Assembly: GCA_016184455.1 (NCBI GenBank)
Contig: JACPCS010000114.1
Location: 1-64,000, forward strand
DNA length: 64,000 nucleotides
From: Acidobacteriota bacterium
GTDB lineage: Bacteria > Acidobacteriota > Vicinamibacteria > Vicinamibacterales > UBA2999
Direction of reading: 5' to 3'
Shown: positions 15,774 through 23,840 of the stretch, piece after piece
How the letters are laid out: the number at the start of each line of letters is the position of its first letter
Numbering within the stretch: the stretch's first letter is position 1
Translations under genes and position numbers: made by a program
Notes under the pieces: generated by a model
The model's database searches: none
Seen by the model: the letters and a program-made list of their open reading frames with translations, nothing else
Told to the model about the DNA's origin: nothing

Positions 15774-16072
15774 CCCACGTTCGAGTACGACTCGGAGAAG
15801 ACCCGCATGTGCTCCTGCAGCGCCGCGATGAGATTCGGGACGAACTGCACCGGCACGACGACGCGCGCACGGACCGGGGCCTTGACGACGTGCTCCGCCT
15901 CCGCCTCGCGGAGGTCCCTGTCGGAGAGCGGCATCACCTCGCAGAAGGTGAGGGTGAAATCGAACGGCGTGTGCGCGATCGAGCAGAAGTTGGCGTAGAT
16001 GCGCGGCTCGCCGGGATCCTCGTCGGGGATGATCGTGAAGTTGATCTGCTTGCGCTCGGGTTGATCGCTCAT
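15749..16072 (-). CDS. DUF3467 domain protein
   Basis: This 107-residue protein matches DUF3467: KQINFTIIPDEDPGEPRIYA, then AHTPFDFTLTFCEV and a C-terminal VVVPVQFVPNLIAALQEHM. The family is cytosolic and of unknown function, widespread in several phyla. ATG 16072 was chosen over an upstream in-frame TTG. It lies between lexA and nth; co-regulation with DNA repair is possible from position alone. Confidence 0.8.
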   Translation of the reverse strand: MSDQPERKQINFTIIPDEDPGEPRIYANFCSIAHTPFDFTLTFCEVMPLSDRDLREAEAEHVVKAPVRARVVVPVQFVPNLIAALQEHMRVFSESYSNVGWTKGPIH

Positions 16073-16101
16073 GGTCAAAGGATTCTACCCTTGACCGGTA
16101 G

Positions 16102-16168
16102 CCGGAGGCCTTCACCCCTCGGCTCCGCTCGGGGTGCCCTGAGCGATCGTCGAAGGGCAGGCCTCCGG
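16102..16168. repeat. CTCAGGGC-type palindrome with outer 9-bp inverted repeat
   Basis: CCGGAGGCC at 16102-16110 and GGCCTCCGG at 16160-16168 are perfect inverted arms enclosing the palindrome TCGGCTCCGCTCGGGGTGC ... CCTGAGCGATCGTCGAAGGG. It begins one base after the lexA stop on the minus strand and could form a stem that terminates or attenuates lexA readthrough into the DUF3467 gene. Confidence 0.75.
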
Positions 16169-16774
16169 TCAGTACTTCCGCATGACGCCGACGACGACGC
16201 CCTGAATCTGCACGCGCTCGGCGTCGACGAGGATCGGCTGCATCGCCGGGTTCGCGGGCTGCAGGCGCACCTTGCCGCTGTCGCGGTAGAACTTCTTGAG
16301 CGTCACATCCAGCCCGCCGACGAGCGCAATCACCATCTCGCCGTTGTCGGCGGTCTTGCGGTCTTCGACGATCACGTAGTCGCCGTCGCGGATCTGTTCG
16401 TCGATCATCGAGTCGCCGCGGACCCGCAGGACATAGCTGTCGCGTTTGCCAACGAGCGTGTCGGGCACGGCAATCGTTTCGCTGGTCGCGACCGCTTCGA
16501 TGGGCGCGCCGGCCGCGACGAAGCCAAGCAGCGGCAGCTCGACCGCGCGGCTGCCCACGCGCGTCGGGACGAGCTCGACCGAGCGGCTGCGGTTCCACGC
16601 GCGGCGGATGAACCCCTTTTCCTGCAGATTCGTGAGGTGCTTGTGGACCGTCGCGAGCGAGGAGAGATTGAAGCGCCGGCCGATTTCTTCGAGGCTCGGC
16701 GCGTACCCGTGCTGCTGGATGAACTCGTTCAGGTAATCGAGGATCTCGCGCTGGCGTTTTGTGAGCGGTAGCAC
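16169..16774 (-). CDS. lexA: SOS repressor LexA
   Basis: This 201-residue transcriptional repressor cleaves itself when RecA filaments form. The N-terminal winged helix includes LSSLATVHKHLTNL, the scissile Ala88-Gly89 is in GFVAAGAPIEA, the catalytic serine is Ser122 in VRGDSMID, and the catalytic lysine is about 160 in DVTLKKFY. GTG 16774 has a perfect AGGAGG seven bases upstream, which fixes the start. A sigma70-type promoter lies just upstream. Confidence 0.95.
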   Translation of the reverse strand: MLPLTKRQREILDYLNEFIQQHGYAPSLEEIGRRFNLSSLATVHKHLTNLQEKGFIRRAWNRSRSVELVPTRVGSRAVELPLLGFVAAGAPIEAVATSETIAVPDTLVGKRDSYVLRVRGDSMIDEQIRDGDYVIVEDRKTADNGEMVIALVGGLDVTLKKFYRDSGKVRLQPANPAMQPILVDAERVQIQGVVVGVMRKY

Positions 16775-16801
16775 GGTTGTCCTCCTGGTCGAGGTGCGCA
16801 G

Positions 16802-16830
16802 ACTATATGCGAACAGAAGGCGAAGATCAA
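16802..16830 (-). promoter_or_regulatory. sigma70-type promoter of lexA
   Basis: On the minus strand TTGATC and TATAGT are separated by 17 bases, with the AGGAGG/GTG start downstream. The spacer contains TGTTCGCATA, which has one half-site (GTTCG) of the CGAAC-N4-GTTCG LexA box of Gram-positive and related bacteria, but no second half. Autoregulation by LexA is plausible but not shown. Confidence 0.6.
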
Positions 16831-16922
16831 GCGGCAGTAGAGGCGAAGGGTCTGCGGCCGTCGAAAGGGCGCCCGCAGTCCCGGGTGCTACACTCGAAAG
16901 ACTACGCACTTCTGAGGGTTTC

Positions 16923-17525
16923 ATGGTCAAGCGGATGTTCGCCACGATCGTGCTGGGAAGCGTTGCCGCGGCATGGCTCCAGGCTGCAACCGTGTCGCGC
17001 CAGAGTGCCGATGCCTTCGCCGAGAAGGTCGCGGTCATCCGCCGTCAGGGTGAGGTGGACGCGCGCGCCGCAGGTGCCGGACGCCGGACGCCGGTCACGC
17101 AGGATGAGCTGAACTCCTGGTTCACCTTCCGCGCGCAGCCGCTCCTGCCGAACGGCGTGACGCAGCCGGAGGTGACGATCGTCGGTCAGGGACGGCTGGC
17201 CGGTCAGGCGATCGTCGACCTGGATGCGGTGGCGAAGCGGCGGGCGAGCGGGGGCGCCTTCGATCCGTGGGCGCTCGTCGGGGGGCGCGTGCCGGTCAAG
17301 GTGACCGGCATCCTCCACACGCGCGACGGCCTCGGTCGGCTCGAGATCGAATCAGCCGAAGTGTCGGGCGTGCCGGTGCCGCCGACGCTGCTGCAGGAGC
17401 TCGTGAGCTTTTATTCGCGATCGCCGGAGCGGCCCTCCGGCGTCCGCCTCGACGAGACGTTCGCGCTGCCCGCCAACATCCGGCAGATCGAGGTTGGACA
17501 GGGGCAGGCCGTTGTGGTCCAGTAG
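16923..17525 (+). CDS. exported protein of unknown function
   Basis: This 200-residue protein has an N-terminal signal peptide (about residues 1-22, ending LQAAT). The mature part is mixed alpha/beta, with repeated beta segments (VTIVGQGRLAGQAIVDLDAV and VPVKVTGILHTRDGLGRLEI). This resembles lipid- or amphiphile-binding LmeA/DUF2993-like folds, but the match is not strong enough to name. ATG 16923 is preceded by GAGGG. It sits 27 bases upstream of recG. Confidence 0.6.
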   Translation: MVKRMFATIVLGSVAAAWLQAATVSRQSADAFAEKVAVIRRQGEVDARAAGAGRRTPVTQDELNSWFTFRAQPLLPNGVTQPEVTIVGQGRLAGQAIVDLDAVAKRRASGGAFDPWALVGGRVPVKVTGILHTRDGLGRLEIESAEVSGVPVPPTLLQELVSFYSRSPERPSGVRLDETFALPANIRQIEVGQGQAVVVQ

Positions 17526-17552
17526 GGCCGGCCTGACAGCCGCGCCCTCCGC

Positions 17553-19637
17553 GTGACCGATTTCCTCCAGACCCCTCTTCAGTTTCTCAAAGGCGTTGGG
17601 CCGCGCAAGGCGGCCGACCTGAAGCGCGCCGGCCTCCACACGGTCGAAGATCTCTTCTATCGCCTGCCGTTCCGGTACGAGGACCGCAGCCGCATGCAGC
17701 CGATCGCGTCGCTGCGTCCCGGTACGAAAGCCGCCGTGCTCGGCGAAATCAAGAGCGCCCGCCTGTCGATCACGCGCCGACGCGGGTTCAAGATCTTCAA
17801 CGCCGTCGTGAGCGATGCGAGCGGCGCGATCCGCTGCACGTGGATGAACCAGGCGTTCCTCGCCGACATTCTGCAACCCCACCTCCAGGTGGTGATCTTC
17901 GGCGACGTGAAGCTCGATTCCACGGGGCTGCACTTCCTCAACCCCGAGTACGAGCTCGTGACCGAGGACCTGACCGGCGTTCACACGGGACGCATCGTGC
18001 CCTTCTACGAGAAGACGGGCACGGTGACGCCCAACATGCAGCGCAAGCTCGTGCGCTCGGCGCTCGATCGGCTTCCTGCGGCGATTCCCGACATCCTGCC
18101 GCCCGCGCTGCGCGCACGCCTGGAGCTCGTACCGCGGCGGCAGGCGATCGAGGTGTCGCACTTTCCGCCGAATGAGGCGTCGATCGAGGCGCTCAATGCC
18201 TTTCGCACGCCCGCGCAGCGGCGGCTGATCTTCGAGGAGTTCTTCCTGTTTCAGATCGGGTACGCCTGGCGGCGCCACGCGGCCGGCACGGAGCTCAAGC
18301 CGTTGGTCCCGGTCGTGGACGACCGGATCCGCGCCGCGGCCGCGACAATCCTGCCCTTCAAGCTGACGCCGGGGCAGCGGCAGGCGATCCGGGAGATCGT
18401 CGAGGACATGCAGCGTCCGCAGCCGATGCACCGGCTGCTCCAAGGGGATGTCGGCGCGGGCAAGACGATTGTGGCGCTACTGGCGGCACTGGTCGCGATG
18501 GAGAACGGGCTCCAGGTGGCGTTCATGGCGCCAACCGAGATTCTGGCCGCGCAGCACTACGCGACGATCGTACGGCTGCTCGCGGCGTCGCGGTTCCGCG
18601 TCGATCTGCTGACGGGCAGCACGCCGGGACTGCAGAAGCACACGGTGACCGCCCACATCGAACGCGGCACGTCGCACCTGATCGTCGGCACGCACGCGCT
18701 CGTCCAGGAGGGCGTTCGCTTCCACTCACTGGGACTCGTGATCATCGACGAGCAGCATCGTTTCGGCGTCGTGCAACGCGCGGCGCTTCGCGCGAAAGGG
18801 CTTCGGCCGGACGTGCTGCTCATGACCGCGACGCCGATCCCGCGGACGCTCGCGCTGACGGACTACAGCGAGCTCGACATCTCGAAGATCACCGACATGC
18901 CACCGGGACGGCGGCCGGTCCGGACGCTCGTGAAGCCGGAGTCGCGGCGCGACGAGGTCTATCAGCTCGTGCGCGATCAGCTGGACGCCGGCCGTCAGGC
19001 GTACGTGATCTATCCCCTCGTCGAAGAGTCGGAGAAGATCGACCTCAAGTCGGCGACCGAGATGGCCGATCACCTGCAGCAGGAGGTGTTCCCGGCCTAT
19101 CGCGTCGCGCTGCTGCACGGACGGATGAAGACCGATGCGAAAGAGCGGATCATGCATGCCTTCGCGACCGGTCAGATCCACATCCTCGTCTCGACGACGG
19201 TCGTCGAGGTCGGGGTGGATGTGCCGAACGCGTCGGTCATGATCGTGGAGCATGCCGAGCGCTTCGGCCTGTCGCAGCTCCATCAGCTGCGCGGCCGGGT
19301 CGGCCGCGGGCCATGGGAGTCGGTCTGCGTCCTGCTGTATCAGGCGCCATGGACCGACGACGCGCGCGAGCGGCTGAAGGCGCTCGCCGAGACGACCGAC
19401 GGCTTCGCCATCGCCGAGCGGGATCTCGAGCTGCGCGGACCGGGCGATTTCTTCGGTACGCGCCAGTCGGGGCTGCCGAAGCTGCGCAGCGGCGACCTCG
19501 TGCGCGACCGCGGGATCATGGAGGAGGCGCACCGCGAGGCGAGGCGTGTGGTGGTCGAACACGGATTGACGCCCGAGCTGCGGCACTTCGTGGACGAACG
19601 GTGGCAGCAGCAGTTCGGGCTGATTGAGGTGGGATGA
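17553..19637 (+). CDS. recG: ATP-dependent DNA helicase RecG
   Basis: This 694-residue helicase remodels stalled replication forks and branched DNA. The N-terminal helical and wedge OB domains (about 1-270) precede two RecA-like lobes. Walker A is GDVGAGKT, box II is DEQHRFGVVQR, and the C-terminal motor has TTVVEVGVDVPNAS and LHQLRGRVGRG. RecG-specific GDFFGTRQSGLP is present near the end. The start is GTG 17553. Length is typical. The following rsmD start is 94 bases away, across a heptamer array. Confidence 0.95.
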   Translation: MTDFLQTPLQFLKGVGPRKAADLKRAGLHTVEDLFYRLPFRYEDRSRMQPIASLRPGTKAAVLGEIKSARLSITRRRGFKIFNAVVSDASGAIRCTWMNQAFLADILQPHLQVVIFGDVKLDSTGLHFLNPEYELVTEDLTGVHTGRIVPFYEKTGTVTPNMQRKLVRSALDRLPAAIPDILPPALRARLELVPRRQAIEVSHFPPNEASIEALNAFRTPAQRRLIFEEFFLFQIGYAWRRHAAGTELKPLVPVVDDRIRAAAATILPFKLTPGQRQAIREIVEDMQRPQPMHRLLQGDVGAGKTIVALLAALVAMENGLQVAFMAPTEILAAQHYATIVRLLAASRFRVDLLTGSTPGLQKHTVTAHIERGTSHLIVGTHALVQEGVRFHSLGLVIIDEQHRFGVVQRAALRAKGLRPDVLLMTATPIPRTLALTDYSELDISKITDMPPGRRPVRTLVKPESRRDEVYQLVRDQLDAGRQAYVIYPLVEESEKIDLKSATEMADHLQQEVFPAYRVALLHGRMKTDAKERIMHAFATGQIHILVSTTVVEVGVDVPNASVMIVEHAERFGLSQLHQLRGRVGRGPWESVCVLLYQAPWTDDARERLKALAETTDGFAIAERDLELRGPGDFFGTRQSGLPKLRSGDLVRDRGIMEEAHREARRVVVEHGLTPELRHFVDERWQQQFGLIEVG

Positions 19638-19650
19638 CCCTGAGGACGTC

Positions 19651-19727
19651 AACCCCCAAATCCCAAGGTTCCTACTCCCGAAGGTCACGTCTGTGGGTTG
19701 GGCGTTGGGAGTTGGAAGTTGGGAGTT
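19651..19727. repeat. heptamer array with inverted halves, supplying the rsmD ribosome site
   Basis: Eleven in-phase heptamers run from AACCCCC and AAATCCC on the left to GGGCGTT, GGGAGTT, GGAAGTT and GGGAGTT on the right. The right half is roughly the reverse complement of the left. The last GGGAG (19721-19725) is six bases before the rsmD GTG at 19732 and is the only Shine-Dalgarno-like sequence there. Confidence 0.8.
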
Positions 19728-19731
19728 GCCT

Positions 19732-20277
19732 GTGCGCGTGATCGCGGGGCGCTTCAAGGGACGACGGCTTCAGACGCCGAAGTGGGAAGGCATCCGCCCT
19801 ACCTCCGACAGGCTGCGCGAAACGCTCTTCAACATCCTTGCGCCGCGCATCGAGGGCGCGCGGGTGCTCGACGGGTTCGCCGGCACCGGCGCGATCGGCA
19901 TCGAGGCGCTCAGCCGCGGCGCGCGGCACGTGACGTTCGTGGAGCGCGATCGACGCGCGGCCGCGCTGATTGCGGCGAACCTCGCACGGTGCGGCATCGA
20001 GGAGGGCTATACTATCGAGTGCGGCGACGTCGCGCCGGTGCTGCGGCGCGCGCCCGCGGATGCCGGGTTCGATCTGATCCTGCTGGATCCTCCGTACGAT
20101 GCCGATCCCGTCCTGGTGACGCGCGCGCTCGCGGCGGCCGCGGATCGTCTCGCGCCCGACGGCGTGCTCGTGCTCGAGCACGCGACGCGGCGCGCGCCGG
20201 CGATCCCGCCGGCGTTCGAGCGCGTGCGCGCCGTGGCGTCGGGGGACAGCACGCTGACGTTTGTGCGCCGAGCCTGA
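19732..20277 (+). CDS. rsmD: 16S rRNA (guanine966-N2)-methyltransferase
   Basis: This 181-residue SAM-dependent enzyme methylates G966 of 16S rRNA. The N-terminal VRVIAGRFKGRRLQTP and RPTSDRLRETLFNIL are family marks. VLDGFAGTGAIGIEALSRGA is the SAM site, and LLDPPYDAD is the catalytic DPPY motif. GTG 19732 was chosen because the conserved MRIIAG-like start begins there; longer frames would translate the repeat. RsmD followed by coaD is a common bacterial gene order. Confidence 0.92.
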   Translation: MRVIAGRFKGRRLQTPKWEGIRPTSDRLRETLFNILAPRIEGARVLDGFAGTGAIGIEALSRGARHVTFVERDRRAAALIAANLARCGIEEGYTIECGDVAPVLRRAPADAGFDLILLDPPYDADPVLVTRALAAAADRLAPDGVLVLEHATRRAPAIPPAFERVRAVASGDSTLTFVRRA

Positions 20278-20282
20278 AAAGA

Positions 20283-20319
20283 CCCGGCCTACGTAGGGCG
20301 GGCCCTTTCGGACCCGCCG
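20283..20319. repeat. CCTACGTAGGGCGGG-type palindromic repeat
   Basis: CGGCCTACGTAGGGCGGGCC is followed by CTTTCGGACCCGCC, allowing a GGCGGG/CCCGCC stem between rsmD and coaD. Related sequence occurs at 60719-60730 (AGACCCGCCCTAC) and 63577-63610 (CGGCCTACGTGC, GTACGTAGGGCGG). Confidence 0.6.
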
Positions 20320-20328
20320 GGAGCAGAG

Positions 20329-20829
20329 ATGCCGCCCACCGGTCGCCTTGCGGTGTTTCCGGGTTCGTTCGATCCGTTGACGAACGGGCACGTCGACATC
20401 ATCCTGCGCAGCGCGCACCTGTTCGAACGGATCGTGGTGGCCGTGCTCGTGAACGCGGAGAAGAAGCCGCTGTTCAGCGCCGACGAGCGCGTCGGCATGA
20501 TCCGCGAGGTCTTCCGCGAGTACCCGAACGTCGAGGTCGACACCTTCGACGGCCTCCTCGTCGAGTACGCGCGGCACCGCCGCGCCAGCGCGATCGTGCG
20601 CGGGCTGCGCGCGGTGTCGGACTTCGAATACGAGTTTCAGATGGCGCTCATGAACCGGCATCTCGAGCCGACGCTCGAGACGGTGTTCATGATGCCGGCC
20701 GAGCAGTACACGTACCTCAGCTCGCGGCTGATCAAGGAAGTGTTTCAGCTGGGCGGCGCCGTGAGCGGGCTCGTGCCGCCGGTCGTCGAGCGGCGGCTGA
20801 AAGAGAAGGCGGTCGTCGGGAGTCGGTAG
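20329..20829 (+). CDS. coaD: phosphopantetheine adenylyltransferase
   Basis: This 166-residue enzyme makes dephospho-CoA from 4'-phosphopantetheine and ATP, the fourth step of CoA synthesis. The nucleotidyltransferase motif PLTNGHVDII (T/HxGH type) is near residue 20, RGLRAVSDFEYEFQMALMN is the substrate-binding stretch, and YLSSRLIKEVFQLGG is the second ATP motif. Length is normal. A GGAGCAGAG stretch precedes the ATG. Confidence 0.95.
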   Translation: MPPTGRLAVFPGSFDPLTNGHVDIILRSAHLFERIVVAVLVNAEKKPLFSADERVGMIREVFREYPNVEVDTFDGLLVEYARHRRASAIVRGLRAVSDFEYEFQMALMNRHLEPTLETVFMMPAEQYTYLSSRLIKEVFQLGGAVSGLVPPVVERRLKEKAVVGSR

Positions 20830-20838
20830 GGAGCACAC

Positions 20839-22041
20839 ATGTTTGCACAGCGTCTCGCGAATGTCGCGGGGTCCGCTACGCTCAAGGCGGCGGCGGAGGC
20901 GGAGCGGCTGCGCCGCGCGGGGTTCAACGTGGTCGACTTCACCGCGGGCGAGCCGGACTTTCCCACGCCCCACCATGTGAAGGCGGCGGGGAAGGCGGCG
21001 ATCGACGCCAATTTCACCCGCTATACCGCGGCGGCGGGCATTCCGGAGCTGCGGGAGGCGATCTGCACGTGGTACAAGGTCCACTACGGCATCGACCTCA
21101 CGCCCGCCGAAGTGCTGCTCACCGCGGGGGGCAAGCAGGCGCTCTTCAACGCGGCGCTCGCGCTCTTCGATCCGGGCGACGAGGTGATCACGCATGCGCC
21201 GTACTGGCCGACCATCCCCGAGCAGATCAAGCTGGTGAGCGCCACGCCCGTGATCGTGCAGACGCGGTCGGACGAGGGGTTCGCCGTCCATGCCGAGGCG
21301 GTGATTGGCGCGATCACGCCGCGGACCAAGGGCATCATCATCAACTCACCGTGCAACCCGACGGGCGCGCTCGTCGACGAGGCGACGCTCGCGCCGATTG
21401 TGGAGGCCGCCGCGAAGCGGGGCATCTGGATCGTGCTCGATCTCTGCTACGAGCAGTTGATCTACGACGAGGTGCCGCACAACCTGCCGAAGGTGCTCTT
21501 CGACCGCCATCGCGACCGGACCGTGATTGCCGGATCGGCGTCGAAGTCGTACGCGATGACCGGCTGGCGGTGTGGCTGGTCGATCGCGCCGAAGCCCCTG
21601 ACGTCCGCGTTCAACACCATCCAGGGCCAGACGACGTCGAACATCACGTCGATCACGCAGAAGGCGGCGCTGGCGGCGGTGTCGGGACCGCAGGACGCGG
21701 TGCACGTGATGCTCGCGGAATACCGAACCCGGCGCGACGCGATTCACGGCTGGCTGACGGCGCACCCGGCGATCAAGTGCGTGAAGCCAAAGGGTGCGTT
21801 CTATCTGTTCCCGGATATCTCGGCCCTGCTGTCGTCCGACGGTCTCTCGACGTCCGCCGACTTCGCGCAGGCGCTCCTCGAACAGGAGCACGTCGCGGTG
21901 ACGGCGGGCGAGGGGTTCGACGCGCCGGGGTACCTGCGGATCTCCTACGCGACCTCGATGGAGCAGCTGCGCGAGGGGGCGACCCGGATTCTGCGCTTTG
22001 CCGAGTCGCTCCGGCCGGCGAAGGCAGGTGTCGCTCGCTAG
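20839..22041 (+). CDS. class I aspartate/tyrosine-type aminotransferase
   Basis: This 400-residue PLP enzyme is of the bacterial aspartate aminotransferase Ib type. VVDFTAGEPDFPTP opens the fold, SPCNPTGALV binds substrate and cofactor, and the Schiff-base lysine is in AGSASKSYAMTGWRCGW. Aspartate/2-oxoglutarate specificity is likely; prephenate or other substrates are possible in this group. It starts nine bases after coaD. Its TAG stop is followed within a few bases by a perfect inverted repeat. Confidence 0.88.
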   Translation: MFAQRLANVAGSATLKAAAEAERLRRAGFNVVDFTAGEPDFPTPHHVKAAGKAAIDANFTRYTAAAGIPELREAICTWYKVHYGIDLTPAEVLLTAGGKQALFNAALALFDPGDEVITHAPYWPTIPEQIKLVSATPVIVQTRSDEGFAVHAEAVIGAITPRTKGIIINSPCNPTGALVDEATLAPIVEAAAKRGIWIVLDLCYEQLIYDEVPHNLPKVLFDRHRDRTVIAGSASKSYAMTGWRCGWSIAPKPLTSAFNTIQGQTTSNITSITQKAALAAVSGPQDAVHVMLAEYRTRRDAIHGWLTAHPAIKCVKPKGAFYLFPDISALLSSDGLSTSADFAQALLEQEHVAVTAGEGFDAPGYLRISYATSMEQLREGATRILRFAESLRPAKAGVAR

Positions 22042-22044
22042 AAA

Positions 22045-22135
22045 AAAGGGGGTCGGAGGTCATTTTTCGAGGACACCTGCCTGACGTGGCTACCGATCGC
22101 GCAGGTGTCCTCGAAAAATGACCTCCGACCCCTTT
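22045..22135. repeat. perfect 32-bp inverted repeat covering the next gene's start codon
   Basis: Arms 22049-22080 and 22101-22132 are exact reverse complements, extended by AAA on the left and TTT on the right, around a 20-base loop. The left arm reads GGGGTCGGAGGTCATTTTTC and continues to CACCTGC. The ATG of the FAD-linked oxidase (22118) lies inside the right arm. The structure looks like a MITE-like or REP-type element inserted just after the aminotransferase stop. Confidence 0.95.
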
Positions 22136-23485
22136 ATCCGGATCGTCGGCGCGGAGTTCGTGCGCGCCGATCCCGCGGCGCTCGAATCGTACGGCGTCGA
22201 CGCCCTCGGCCAGGGGCACCCTCCCGATCTCGTCGTCATTCCCGGCACCGCGCCGGAAGTAGCCGCCGTCGCCCGCCTCTGCAACGAGCGGCGCGTCCCG
22301 CTCGTGGTGCGCGGCGGCGGCACCGGCTACACCGGCGGCGCCGTCCCGACGCGCGGCGGCGTGGTGCTGTCGATGGAGCGGTTCACCCGGATCGTCGAGA
22401 TCGATCAGACAAACCTGCTTGCGGTCGTCGAGCCGAATGTCATCACGGCCGATCTGCAGCGCGCGGTCGAGCGCGTCGGCCTCTTCTATCCGCCGGATCC
22501 CGCGAGCCTCGAGACCTCCGCACTCGGGGGCAACGTCGCGGAGTGCGCCGGGGGGCCGCGCGCGTTCAAGTACGGCACCACGCGCCGCTACGTGCTCGCG
22601 CTCGAGGCGGTGCTCCCGACCGGCGAGATCGTTCAGACCGGCTCGAAGGCGGTGAAGAACGTCGTCGGCTACGACCTGACGCAGCTGCTCGTCGGGTCGG
22701 AAGGTACGCTGGCGATCATCACGCGGATTACGCTGCGGCTGATACCGAAGCCGCCCGCGCGCGCGACGCTCCTGGCCGTCTTCGCCGACGTGCAGGCGGC
22801 GGTCGACGCGGTGACGGCGCTCATCGCGCGCCGCGTCGTGCCCGCCGCCGTCGAGCTCATCGACGCGGAGTCGCTGCGCGTCGTTCGCGACCGCATGGGT
22901 GAGGAGCTGGCACCGCCCACGGCGGGCGCGATGCTCCTCGTCGAGTCGGACGGGATTCGGGCGGCGGTGGACGAGGAAATCGAACAGGTGGCGCAGGCGT
23001 GCCGCGGGGTCGGCGTGATGCGCGTCACGCTGGCGGCCGACGAGGCCGAGCGCGATCGTCTGTGGAACGCGCGCCGGCTCATCTCACTCGCGCTGCGCGC
23101 GACGGGGCTCCTGAAGATCAACCACGACGTGGTCGTACCGCGCGGGCGCATTCCGGAGCTGTTCGGCGTCATCGACGAGCTGCGGGAGGAGTATCGGTTG
23201 ACCATTGCCGCGTTTGGGCACGCCGGCGACGGCAATATCCATGTCAATCTCATGGTGAACCCCAGCGATCCGGACGAGCGGGCGCGCGCCAGGCAGGCCG
23301 AGCGCGTGCTCTTCGAGCGCGTCGTCGCGCTCGAGGGGTCGATCAGCGGCGAGCACGGCATCGGCTTCGCGAAGGCGCCCTACGTCGGCATCGAGCTGTC
23401 GCCCGACGCGATCGCGCTGATGAAGCGGGTGAAGGCGGCGTTCGATCCGAACGGGATTCTGAATCCGGGGAAGATCTTTCCGTAG
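22118..23485 (+). CDS. FAD-linked oxidase, GlcD/D-lactate dehydrogenase family
   Basis: This 455-residue flavoprotein likely oxidises a 2-hydroxyacid such as glycolate or D-lactate and passes electrons to a carrier. The FAD-binding PCMH domain has VVRGGGTGYTGGAV and PPDPASLETSALGGNVAECA. The C-terminal oxidase domain has GHAGDGNIHVNLM and SGEHGIGFAK, both typical of GlcD. No GlcE or GlcF subunit is adjacent. ATG 22118 lies in the right arm of the 32-bp inverted repeat, and no independent Shine-Dalgarno is visible, so the initiation region is imported. Confidence 0.85.
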   Translation: MTSDPFIRIVGAEFVRADPAALESYGVDALGQGHPPDLVVIPGTAPEVAAVARLCNERRVPLVVRGGGTGYTGGAVPTRGGVVLSMERFTRIVEIDQTNLLAVVEPNVITADLQRAVERVGLFYPPDPASLETSALGGNVAECAGGPRAFKYGTTRRYVLALEAVLPTGEIVQTGSKAVKNVVGYDLTQLLVGSEGTLAIITRITLRLIPKPPARATLLAVFADVQAAVDAVTALIARRVVPAAVELIDAESLRVVRDRMGEELAPPTAGAMLLVESDGIRAAVDEEIEQVAQACRGVGVMRVTLAADEAERDRLWNARRLISLALRATGLLKINHDVVVPRGRIPELFGVIDELREEYRLTIAAFGHAGDGNIHVNLMVNPSDPDERARARQAERVLFERVVALEGSISGEHGIGFAKAPYVGIELSPDAIALMKRVKAAFDPNGILNPGKIFP

Positions 23486-23576
23486 GTGCGATCACACTTT
23501 CGTTCGTCGGTGCGGTCTCTGACGCTGGTCGGTGCGATTCTGGCGATATTCGTTGGTGCACATGAGTTCGCGTCGG
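23483..23576. repeat. 24-bp repeat array, left copy
   Basis: The core (T/A)(C/A/T)GGTGC recurs at 23483, 23507, 23529 and 23553 (spacings 24, 22, 24). The unit matches the amidase-linker repeat at 7783-7908. It starts at the stop codon of the FAD-linked oxidase. Confidence 0.8.
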
Positions 23577-23755
23577 CGATGCGGTTGCCGACGTTCGAGA
23601 TTGCCTCGATGCGGCTCCTCAAGCGGCTCACGCTCATCATACGGGATGGCGTGGTCGAGCACGTCTTCTATCCCGTGTTCCCTCCAGACAGGGACGCGCA
23701 AGAGGTGCTCGCCTGGCTCGCCGCGCACCCCGTTGGTTCGGTCCGACGACCGTAA
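23570..23755 (+). pseudogene. 3' remnant of a peroxiredoxin gene
   Basis: The frame from about 23570 reads LPTFEIASMRLLKRLTLIIR, DGVVEHVFYPVFPPDRDA and EVLAWL, which is the C-terminal end of an AhpC/TSA-family thioredoxin peroxidase of the redoxin type. The peroxidatic-cysteine domain is absent; the 24-bp repeat array begins where it should be. No start or ribosome site is convincing. It is read as a truncated, non-functional fragment flanked by inverted 24-bp arrays. Confidence 0.7.
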
Positions 23756-23763
23756 GAGGGATC

Positions 23764-23840
23764 GCACCGACGACCGCGAGGGGATCGCACCGACGAGCGT
23801 CAGCGGGTTCGCACCGACGAGCGTCAGCGGACTCGCACCT
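23764..23840. repeat. 24-bp repeat array, right copy (inverted)
   Basis: GCACCGA/GCACCTA occurs at 23764, 23787, 23811 and 23835, with units like AGCGTCAGCGGGTTCGCACC. This is the reverse complement of the array at 23483-23576, so the peroxiredoxin remnant sits between inverted copies. The array runs into the stop codon of the glycosyltransferase at 23839-23841. Confidence 0.8.

Noticed and set aside
15111-16598. Extended nth protein of nearly 500 residues
   Set aside because: The extra frame runs through the DUF3467 and lexA genes in another frame; homology to endonuclease III begins only near 15750.
16808-16824. Complete LexA/Cheo box upstream of lexA
   Set aside because: Only one half-site (GTTCG) is present; the second half needed for CGAAC-N4-GTTCG is missing, so only the promoter is annotated.
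22045-22135. Intrinsic terminator after the aminotransferase
   Set aside because: The stem is followed by only three T residues and overlaps the next gene's start codon, so it is better described as an inserted inverted repeat.
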